From contig NZ_VJYI01000003.1 in assembly GCF_008065375.1 (NCBI RefSeq), positions 682,001-746,000 on the forward strand: a stretch of 64,000 nt of DNA, written 5' to 3'. The stretch is from Nonomuraea sp. SYSU D8015. GTDB taxonomy: Bacteria > Actinomycetota > Actinomycetes > Streptosporangiales > Streptosporangiaceae. Shown one piece after another: positions 1 through 5,983 of the stretch. Position numbers and translations under genes: made by a program. The notes under the pieces are model-generated. The model searched no databases, was not told the origin of the DNA, and was given only the letters and a program-made list of their open reading frames with translations. How positions within the stretch are numbered: position 1 is the stretch's first letter; the number at the start of each line of letters is the position of its first letter.

Positions 1-455
1 ACCGGGACGGAGAGCTTGGCGGCCAGGTCATCCAGCAGGCCGTCGTACCGCGCGCCGCGGCGGTCGATCTTGTTCACGAAGACGAGCGCAGGGATGCCGA
101 GCCGGCGCAGTGTGCGCATGAGCACGCGGGTCTGCGCCTGCACGCCCTCGACGGCCGAGACGAGCAGAACGGCGCCGTCGAGCACGCTGAGGACCCGCTC
201 CACCTCGGCGATGAAGTCAGGGTGGCCGGGTGTGTCGATGAGATTGACCGTGGTGTCGCCGACGGCGAAGGAGACGACGGCGGATTTGATGGTGATGCCG
301 CGCCGGCGTTCCAGGGCGAGCGAGTCGGTCTGGGTGTTGCCGTCATCGACGCTGCCGATCTCGTCGATGACGCCGGCGGCGTGCAGCAGCCGCTCGGTCA
401 GGCTGGTCTTGCCGGCGTCTACATGCGCCAGGATCCCCAAATTGAGCGTACGCAA
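1..455 (-). CDS. Ribosomal protection GTPase (Otr(A)/TetM family), N-terminal part
   Basis: EF-G-related translation GTPase; resistance members of this family release tetracyclines from the ribosome. The visible ~151 residues show, in order, the G1 loop AHVDAGKTSLTERLL near residue 10, RRRGITIKSAV around switch I, the G3 motif DTPGHPDF and the G4 motif VNKID, the pattern of ribosomal protection proteins and closest, from memory, to Streptomyces Otr(A). The gene leaves the window on the left, so about 500 residues are missing. An in-frame TGA lies three codons upstream of the TTG at 455-453, so TTG is the first usable start; a GAGAGGGA stretch lies about 14 nt before it. It could be a chromosomal homologue without a resistance role. 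Confidence 0.85.
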   Translation of the reverse strand, partial: MRTLNLGILAHVDAGKTSLTERLLHAAGVIDEIGSVDDGNTQTDSLALERRRGITIKSAVVSFAVGDTTVNLIDTPGHPDFIAEVERVLSVLDGAVLLVSAVEGVQAQTRVLMRTLRRLGIPALVFVNKIDRRGARYDGLLDDLAAKLSVP

Positions 456-520
456 CGAACGTCATGTCCCTCTCGGATAGACCTGTCCTTTCGCTGGGGG
501 GACATGAAAGTCGTCAGCAT
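419..520 (-). CDS. Possible 33-aa leader peptide overlapping the ribosomal protection gene
   Basis: A short frame opens with ATG at 520 behind a good ribosome site (AGGAG, spacer CGGAA) and ends at 419, running through the TTG start of the ribosomal protection gene in another frame. Its start signal is better than that of the gene it overlaps. Short leader ORFs controlling tet(M)-type genes by attenuation are known, so a leader role is possible. The predicted peptide, starting MLTTFMSPQRKD, resembles nothing I recognise. It may be a chance frame. Confidence 0.3.
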   Translation of the reverse strand: MLTTFMSPQRKDRSIREGHDVRCVRSIWGSWRM

Positions 521-588
521 TTCCGCTCCTCTTCGCCCTCGTCTGGCGTGGCCAGCACACCAGAGCGCCCGCCGCGAGAGCAACCGAA

Positions 589-1422
589 TTACCGGACAGA
601 CCACGCTCGCGACGCGGCGGCCGTCTTCACGTACGCGGCGAACGGGCGGGGGTCACGGCCCAGGGCGCGGCGTACGCCGTCGCTGACGTGGTCGCCGACG
701 CCGTCGCGGATCCTGCCCAGCAGTTCGGCCACCAGATCGGCCGCCTCCGCCGGCACTCCCTGAGCCTCCAGCGCGGCGGTGAACTGGGATCTTTCGAGCG
801 GCGTGTAGCGGATCGACCGCCCGCTCGCCTCGGCGATCATCTCGACGGCGGCGCGGAAGGACAGCGGTTCGGGGCCGGACAACTCGTAGATCTCGCCCGC
901 GTGGCCGTCCCGGGTGAGCGCCGCGGTCGCGACGTCCGCGATGTCCTCGGCGTCGACGAACGCCTCCCGGCCCTCGCCGGCCGGCAACGCCAGCTCGCCG
1001 GAGAGCAGCGACTCCAGGAACATGTCCTCGCTGAAGTTCTGCGCGAACCAGGCCGCCCGCAGAATCGTCCACTCCAGGTCCGTGGCGCGCAGCGCCAGCT
1101 CGACCGGCTCCTGGTACGGGTCCGCCGCTCCGCCTGCTCCACGGGCCGACAGCAGCACCACCCTGTGGACACCGGCCTCCGACGCGGCGCCCAGGAACTC
1201 GACCACGGTGGCGGCGGGCACGGACTCGTTCATCGGGATGAGGTAGATCGCGCCTGCGCCGGCCAGGGCCGGACCCCAGGTGTCACGGTCGGCGAAGTCG
1301 AGCCTCGTCCCGCCGGAACGGGAGGCCGCGCGGAAGGGGTGGCCGAGGTGGTCGAGTCTGGCGACGACACGGCGGCCGGTCTTGCCCCGGGCGCCGAGCA
1401 CGAGAATGGGTGAAACGGACAT
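589..1422 (-). CDS. NmrA-like NAD(P)-binding Rossmann protein
   Basis: Atypical short-chain dehydrogenase of 277 residues, the usual length for the NmrA/NAD(P)H azoreductase-like group. The nucleotide-binding turn is VLGARGKTGRR (glycines at residues 10, 13, 16), followed by a short cofactor loop (AASRSGGTRLDF), a VLLSARGAGG strand and a WTILRAAWFAQNF segment typical of this family. Members either reduce small molecules or act as redox-sensing nucleotide binders; the substrate is unknown. It is divergent from the AraC regulator at 1497, with a long inverted repeat between them. I see no clear ribosome site before the ATG at 1422, so the mRNA may be leaderless. Confidence 0.8.
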   Translation of the reverse strand: MSVSPILVLGARGKTGRRVVARLDHLGHPFRAASRSGGTRLDFADRDTWGPALAGAGAIYLIPMNESVPAATVVEFLGAASEAGVHRVVLLSARGAGGAADPYQEPVELALRATDLEWTILRAAWFAQNFSEDMFLESLLSGELALPAGEGREAFVDAEDIADVATAALTRDGHAGEIYELSGPEPLSFRAAVEMIAEASGRSIRYTPLERSQFTAALEAQGVPAEAADLVAELLGRIRDGVGDHVSDGVRRALGRDPRPFAAYVKTAAASRAWSVR

Positions 1423-1447
1423 GTGGCCAGCACATCAGGTGCTACTG

Positions 1448-1493
1448 GAGACGATCCATGGCCAAGTGTCTTTCTCGCATGTGAGATCGTCTC
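1448..1493. promoter_or_regulatory. Inverted repeat between divergent NmrA-like and araC-family genes
   Basis: GAGACGATC at 1448-1456 and its exact complement GATCGTCTC at 1485-1493 are 28 nt apart and lie in the 74-nt gap between two divergent genes. A site for the adjacent AraC protein controlling both promoters is a reasonable inference. Confidence 0.45.
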
Positions 1494-1496
1494 GGC

Positions 1497-2444
1497 ATGG
1501 ATCTGTTGGAGGACTACCTCGCGGGAGTGCGGGCGCGTGGCGCGGTCTTTTGCCAGTCGGTCGCCGAGCCGCCGTGGGCGGTGCGGTTCAGCGACCCCGC
1601 CCCGCTGGCGCTGGGCGCGATGCTGCGCGGTGAGTCCTGGATCGTCCGTGACGAAGCGGAGCCCGTCCACGTGCGGGAGGGCGGCGTGGTGCTGGTCCGG
1701 GGCCTGCGCTTGTTCACCGTGGCCGACCGGCCGGACACCGCGCCGCAGGTCGTGATCGACGGCGCGGACAGCTGCTGGACGACGGCCGACGGCCCCCGGG
1801 ACGACCTCGTGCTCGGGCCTCGTACGTACGGGTTCAGTGCGGACGGCTCCGACCTGTTCGTCACCGCCGAGTACCCGTTGCGGGGCGACGTGTCCGAGCG
1901 CCTGCTCAAGGCCCTGCCCGAGGTGGCGGTGATCCCGTCGGAGCCCGAGTTCGCGCCGCTGCTCGACCTGCTGGCCGTAGAGATCGACCGCGAGGAGCCA
2001 GGTCAGCAGGTCATCCTCGACCGGCTGCTGGACCTGCTGCTGGTGCGGGCCCTGCGGTCGTGGTTCGCGCGGCCCGACGCCGAGCCGCCGCCCGGCTACC
2101 GGGCGCTGGCCGACCCGCGGATCGGGCGGGCGCTGCGCCTGATGCACGAACGCCCCGGCCACCCGTGGACGGTCGCGGCCCTGGGCGCCGAGGTGGGGAT
2201 GTCGCGGGCGGTGTTCGCGCGGCGCTTCGCCGAACTGGTCGGACAGCCGCCGCTGGTCTACCTGACGGAGTGGCGGATGGCGATCGCCGCCGACCTCCTG
2301 CGCACGCCGGGCGCCACGGTCGCCTCGGTGGCCCGGCGCGTCGGCTACGCCGACGGCTTCGCCTTCAGCAACGCCTTCAAACGCGTCCGCGGCCTGCCTC
2401 CGAGTCGCCTGGTCGGTGTCACACGGTCGCATCCGTACGACTAG
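1497..2444 (+). CDS. AraC-family transcriptional regulator
   Basis: 315 residues: an N-terminal cupin-type ligand-binding domain (roughly 10-170, with the GESWIVRD and VREGGVVLVRG strands of the AraC ligand-binding family) and a C-terminal double helix-turn-helix (about 222-305; first helix pair VAALGAEVGMSRAVFARRF, second VASVARRVGYADGFAFSNAF). This is the full family architecture. It is divergent from the NmrA-like reductase, the common arrangement in which the regulator controls the reductase in response to a small molecule. The start is placed at ATG 1497; no strong ribosome site precedes it. Ligand unknown. Confidence 0.85.
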   Translation: MDLLEDYLAGVRARGAVFCQSVAEPPWAVRFSDPAPLALGAMLRGESWIVRDEAEPVHVREGGVVLVRGLRLFTVADRPDTAPQVVIDGADSCWTTADGPRDDLVLGPRTYGFSADGSDLFVTAEYPLRGDVSERLLKALPEVAVIPSEPEFAPLLDLLAVEIDREEPGQQVILDRLLDLLLVRALRSWFARPDAEPPPGYRALADPRIGRALRLMHERPGHPWTVAALGAEVGMSRAVFARRFAELVGQPPLVYLTEWRMAIAADLLRTPGATVASVARRVGYADGFAFSNAFKRVRGLPPSRLVGVTRSHPYD

Positions 2445-2496
2445 CCGCGCGCATCACGGATCACGGCACCGGCCCCGGGCTGCCATCATGTAGTAT

Positions 2497-2525
2497 TTGG
2501 ACACTTGACCAAGTCGATCGTCCAA
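2497..2525. promoter_or_regulatory. Nested palindromic operator before tetR/monooxygenase operon
   Basis: Outer arms TTGGAC (2497-2502) and GTCCAA (2520-2525) enclose a second inverted repeat, ACTTG (2503-2507) and CAAGT (2510-2514). A TAGTAT hexamer at 2491-2496 could be the -10 box. This is just upstream of the TetR start and is probably its autoregulatory operator. Confidence 0.55.
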
Positions 2526-2539
2526 ACAGGAGAGAGATC

Positions 2540-3157
2540 ATGGCGACCACCTCCGCGTCCCGCGGCCAGGAGACCCGGCAGCGGCTGCTCGACGCGGCCG
2601 TCGCGCTCGTGCCCGAGCTCGGCTGGGGCGGCGTCACCACCCGGCTGGTCGCCGAGCGGGCCGGGGTGGCGCCCGGCGTGGTGCACTACCACTTCGCGTC
2701 GGTGACGGACCTGCTCGTCGCGGCCGGGACCGGGTTCAGCGGCGCGCTCCTCGACCAGCTGGCCAAGGAGCTCACGGCGCGGCCCACCGTCGGCGAGGGG
2801 GTGGACTGGCTGCTGGGCGAGCTGAGCCGCTACAGCGGGGCGGATCCCGCCTCGCTCCTGGTGATGGAGATGTTCCTGGCCTCGACGCGGCTGCCCGAGC
2901 TGCGCGAGCGGCTGGGTGAGCAGATCGCCGGGTTCCGGTCGTGCGTCGCGTCGTGGCTGGCCGAGCGCGGCTACCAGGGCGACGCGGCGGTCGCGGCCGC
3001 GGCGCTGGCGGCGGCCCTGGACGGGGTCATGCTGCACCGTGCGTTGGACCCCGATCTCGACCCGGCCGCGCTGGCGGGGCCGCTGCGGGCGATGTTCGGT
3101 ACGACCCGCGAAGGCACGACGACTGAAGGCACGACGAGCGAAAGGACGCAACCGTGA
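2540..3157 (+). CDS. TetR-family repressor
   Basis: 205-residue TetR-type repressor. The DNA-binding region is residues 10-55 (RQRLLDAAVALVPELGWGG, then LVAERAGVAPGVVHYHFASV), followed by a helical ligand-binding domain. ATG 2540 follows the ribosome site GGAGAG. The last residues are a Thr/Glu/Arg-rich run (REGTTTEGTTSERTQ), made by short near-repeats at the DNA level. The stop overlaps the GTG start of the FAD monooxygenase (GTGA), so the two genes are translationally coupled and the repressor most likely controls itself and that enzyme through the palindrome at 2497-2525. Confidence 0.9.
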   Translation: MATTSASRGQETRQRLLDAAVALVPELGWGGVTTRLVAERAGVAPGVVHYHFASVTDLLVAAGTGFSGALLDQLAKELTARPTVGEGVDWLLGELSRYSGADPASLLVMEMFLASTRLPELRERLGEQIAGFRSCVASWLAERGYQGDAAVAAAALAAALDGVMLHRALDPDLDPAALAGPLRAMFGTTREGTTTEGTTSERTQP

Positions 3158-4329
3158 AGGCTCTCGTCTGCGGCGCCGGCATCGCCGGTCTCACGCTGGC
3201 CTGGCACCTGGAGAGCGCCGGCTGGGAGGTGGAGCTGGTCGAGCGCGCGCCGGCGTTCCGCGACGGCGGATACATGATCGACTTCTATGGGCCCGGATTC
3301 GATGTCGCCGAGCAGATGGGGCTGTCGGCCCGGCTCGAAGCGGCCCGCTATCAGGTCGACGAGCTCAGCTACGTCGACCGCTCCGGGCGGCGGACCAGCC
3401 GGCTGAAGCTGACGTCCGGCCTGGAGCGGGTGGTCAGCCTGCCGCGCGGCGACCTGGCGCGGGCCGTCGCCGACGAGGTGCGGGCGCCCATCACGTACGG
3501 CGCCACCGTCGAGTCCGTCGAGCAGGACGCGGAAGGGGTGTCCTTGCGGCTCACCGACGGCACCTCACGCCGCGTGGACCTGCTGGCGGGCGCGGACGGG
3601 ACGCGTTCGCGGGTGCGCGAGCTGGTGTTCGGCGACGTGGCGCCGCGTTATCTCGGGCACCAGGTGGCGGCGTACGTCGTGGACGACGCGGAGCTCAGCG
3701 CCCGGCTCGGCACCCGATACCGGATGCTCACCGAGCCCGGCCTCATGGCCGGCGCGTATGCGCTGCGCGGCGGCAGGATCGCCCTGCTGTTCCTGCGCCG
3801 CGAGCCGGACCCGGCACTCCCTGCGGACCCTGCCGCGGCGCTGCGCCGCCACTACGGCCACCTCGGCTGGATCCTGCCCGACGTGCTGTCGCGCTGCCCT
3901 GACCCGCCCGAGCTCTACTACGACCAGGTGACCCAGGTCGAGATGGACCGCTGGCACGCGGGCAGGGTCGTGCTCGTCGGCGACGCCTGCCAGGCGGTGT
4001 CGCTGTTCGCCGGGCACGGGGCGTCGATGGCGATGGCGGGCGCCTGGGTCCTCGCCGACGAGCTGGCCGCCGCGGGCGGGGACGTGCCTGCCGCGGCGGC
4101 GCGCTATCACGCTCGGATGGCGCCGGCCGTCGTGGAGGTCCAGCGGTTCGGCCGCCAGACCATCCAGTGGGTGGCTCCGTCGAGCAGGGGGCGGATCTTC
4201 GTGCGCGACCTGCTGCTCCGCCTGGCCGCCCTGCCGGGCGGTGACCGCCGGTTGGTCAACTCGCTCAGCCCGGGCGGCCACGAGCTGATCGCCGTCAGCC
4301 CTCGACGCGCTTCTTCAGCGCCTCGTTGA
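3154..4329 (+). CDS. FAD-dependent monooxygenase (class A flavoprotein)
   Basis: 391-residue aromatic-hydroxylase-type flavoprotein. The FAD dinucleotide turn is CGAGIAG (residues 6-12), the DG motif is GADGTRSRVREL (about 146-157) and the GD ribityl motif is VLVGDACQAVSLFAGHG (about 273-289). Such single-component enzymes use NAD(P)H and O2 to hydroxylate aromatic substrates. The length and motif spacing match the group that includes tetracycline destructase TetX, but the substrate cannot be read from sequence. GTG start overlaps the TetR stop, so expression is probably inducible. Its 3' end overlaps the convergent SRPBCC gene by 35 nt. Confidence 0.85.
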   Translation: MKALVCGAGIAGLTLAWHLESAGWEVELVERAPAFRDGGYMIDFYGPGFDVAEQMGLSARLEAARYQVDELSYVDRSGRRTSRLKLTSGLERVVSLPRGDLARAVADEVRAPITYGATVESVEQDAEGVSLRLTDGTSRRVDLLAGADGTRSRVRELVFGDVAPRYLGHQVAAYVVDDAELSARLGTRYRMLTEPGLMAGAYALRGGRIALLFLRREPDPALPADPAAALRRHYGHLGWILPDVLSRCPDPPELYYDQVTQVEMDRWHAGRVVLVGDACQAVSLFAGHGASMAMAGAWVLADELAAAGGDVPAAAARYHARMAPAVVEVQRFGRQTIQWVAPSSRGRIFVRDLLLRLAALPGGDRRLVNSLSPGGHELIAVSPRRASSAPR

Positions 4330-4723
4330 GGTTGACGAAGTTCCGCCGTGTGCCCTCGATCATCTTGCCGAGGAAGGGCACGAGCAGCCCCTTGAAGCTC
4401 TCGCTCTGCACCAGGTGCGTGCCGCCGTCCGGCGTGGCCGTGAGGGTGAACTCGTGCGTGCCGTCGAACAGCCCGGGCACGATGAAATTGCCGACCCACC
4501 TGAGTACCTTGCCCGGCTCGGCGGCCAGCACCTTGGGCTTGAAGGTCATCGGCCTGCCGTTCTCCGGGAACATGCGGAGCACGAGCCGGCTGCCCACGAC
4601 CGCCTCGCCGGAGCCCTCTCTGATGAACGGGTTCCACTTCACGTACCCGGCGAAGTCGACGAGGACCGCCCACACCTCCTCCGGAGATGCCTTGATGTCG
4701 ATGCCGGTGCTGATTTCGCGCAT
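4295..4723 (-). CDS. SRPBCC (START/polyketide-cyclase-like) protein
   Basis: 142-residue protein of the Bet v 1-like hydrophobic-pocket fold. Typical features are the opening TGIDIKASPEEVWAVLVDF, the WNPFI strand and the C-terminal helix GTRRNFVNLNEALKKRVEG. Members bind or modify small hydrophobic ligands. It is convergent with the FAD monooxygenase, overlapping at the 3' ends. A TATAAA hexamer at about 4779-4784 on the minus strand may serve its promoter. No catalytic residue pattern points to a reaction. Confidence 0.8.
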   Translation of the reverse strand: MREISTGIDIKASPEEVWAVLVDFAGYVKWNPFIREGSGEAVVGSRLVLRMFPENGRPMTFKPKVLAAEPGKVLRWVGNFIVPGLFDGTHEFTLTATPDGGTHLVQSESFKGLLVPFLGKMIEGTRRNFVNLNEALKKRVEG

Positions 4724-4779
4724 GCGTGAGCCTCATCCATGGAGTAGGGCGCCATCCCTGAATCGGGATATGAGGGTCT

Positions 4780-5814
4780 TTATACACACCCTTGGTTACG
4801 TCCAGCGGGTCCGGAGCCAGCCGATCGTGGCGCGGCGGGAGCGCTCCCGGCGTTCCCGCAGGCCCGGCGCGTGCGCGGGCACCGCGGCCGTCCGAGCCAG
4901 TAGCCGGCGAGCGCCACCAGCAGCGCGTCCACGCGCTCGGGCGGCGCCTGCCCGCCGAGCGGATGCGCCGTGAAGACCTCCTCCGGATCGGCGGCGCCCA
5001 GGTCGGACTCCAGCAGCAGGCAGACCAGGTCCGCCCAGGCGGGACCGACGCAGGCCCGCCCCCAGTCCACCAGGCGGGCCGTACCGTGCGCGTCGATGAC
5101 GATGTTGTCGAACCTCGGGTCGAAATGCAGCAACGTGTCGCCCGTGACCAGATCCGCCCATTGCCGCTCGACGGCTGCCAGCGGGGGCAAATGATCGCGT
5201 TCCCACGCGCCGATGGGCAGAGAGGCGGCTCCGGTGGCCAGGTCGTGCCAGAGCTCGCAGCGGCCCGCCATTCGCCCGGCGACCGTGGGGAGGCCGGTGA
5301 GCGGCGCCGGGGTCAGCTCGCGGGCGCAGATCGCGAGCAGCTCCAGCGCCGCCGCCAGCTCGCCGGGGCGCCAGGGCTCGTGCGGCAGCCGGCCGGGCGC
5401 CACCTCCGAGCAGAGCAGCACCCAGCCGTCCCGTTCGCACGAGAACAGCAGCCGCGGCGCCGGCACCCCGGCCGGCAGCGCCGCGGCGACGACGGCCTGG
5501 AAGCGGTGGTCGGCGGCGAAGGGGGCGTCGGCGGGCTCGGCCTTGACGAACACCCGGCCGCCGTCGGCGAGGGCGGCCACACCTCGCACGCCGGACGGGA
5601 AACGGCGACCCTCACTCACGTCGGCGCCGGACGGGAAACGGCGACCCTCACCCGCGCCCGCGCCGGCATCGCGGCCCTCGCTCCCCCCAGCGCCGGCACG
5701 GAAACCGCCCCGCCGCTCCTCGAAGCTCATCACCGCGGCCCCCAGCCGCCGCTCCACCTCGGCCACCAGGGGTCCCGGCAGTTCGAGTCCGCTACGCCGC
5801 GGCGTCCGGCTCAA
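4780..5814 (-). CDS. APH-fold phosphotransferase with probable C-terminal frameshift
   Basis: Aminoglycoside/choline kinase-like fold: FVKAEP supplies the ATP-binding lysine, LLHFDPRFDNIV is the catalytic HxDxxxxN loop and LVDWGRA is the metal-binding DxG-type motif. Residues about 38-75 are a Gly/Arg/Ser insertion containing a 12-residue tandem duplication (EGRRFPSG repeated). From about nt 4885-4905 the reading frame becomes an improbable Cys/Arg/Gly-rich tail, while another frame, ending at 4796, continues PAHAPGLRERRE...GWLRTRW as expected for this family. This suggests a 1-nt indel. The only upstream start is TTG 5814, directly abutting AGGAGG, so the start is uncertain. Substrate unknown; resistance is not implied. 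Confidence 0.75.
   Translation of the reverse strand: MSRTPRRSGLELPGPLVAEVERRLGAAVMSFEERRGGFRAGAGGSEGRDAGAGAGEGRRFPSGADVSEGRRFPSGVRGVAALADGGRVFVKAEPADAPFAADHRFQAVVAAALPAGVPAPRLLFSCERDGWVLLCSEVAPGRLPHEPWRPGELAAALELLAICARELTPAPLTGLPTVAGRMAGRCELWHDLATGAASLPIGAWERDHLPPLAAVERQWADLVTGDTLLHFDPRFDNIVIDAHGTARLVDWGRACVGPAWADLVCLLLESDLGAADPEEVFTAHPLGGQAPPERVDALLVALAGYWLGRPRCPRTRRACGNAGSAPAAPRSAGSGPAGRNQGCV
5590..5651. repeat. Two copies of a 26-bp direct repeat, 36-bp period
   Basis: A 26-nt sequence starting GCCGGACGGGAAACGG occurs at 5590-5615 and 5626-5651 with identical sequence. The 36-bp period is 12 codons, so the duplication keeps the APH-fold gene in frame. It lies in a linker between the N-terminal strand and the ATP-lysine strand. 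Confidence 0.9.
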
Positions 5815-5926
5815 CCTCCTTGTCCCTCGGGTCGTCGCCGCGCTCCAGTGCCAGCCTGGCCGCCCTGAAGCGGGCGCATCGCGCCTCGAGCTCGCGTTCG
5901 TCCTCGAGAATCCACTGTTCGATCAT
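5792..5926 (-). CDS. Small 44-aa conserved-looking protein
   Basis: ATG 5926 to TAG 5792 gives 44 residues beginning MIEQWILEDERELEARCARF and continuing RAARLALERGDDPRDKE. The composition (amphipathic, charged helix, acidic/basic alternation) looks like a real product rather than a chance frame. It ends 23 nt inside the start of the APH-fold kinase, so the two are likely co-translated; its own end supplies the AGGAGG ribosome site of the kinase. Function unknown. Confidence 0.6.
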   Translation of the reverse strand: MIEQWILEDERELEARCARFRAARLALERGDDPRDKEVEPDAAA

Positions 5927-5983
5927 GGTCACCCAAGTGATCACATGCCAGGGGGCGGAGGCGACGGACTTGGCGGAGTCTTT

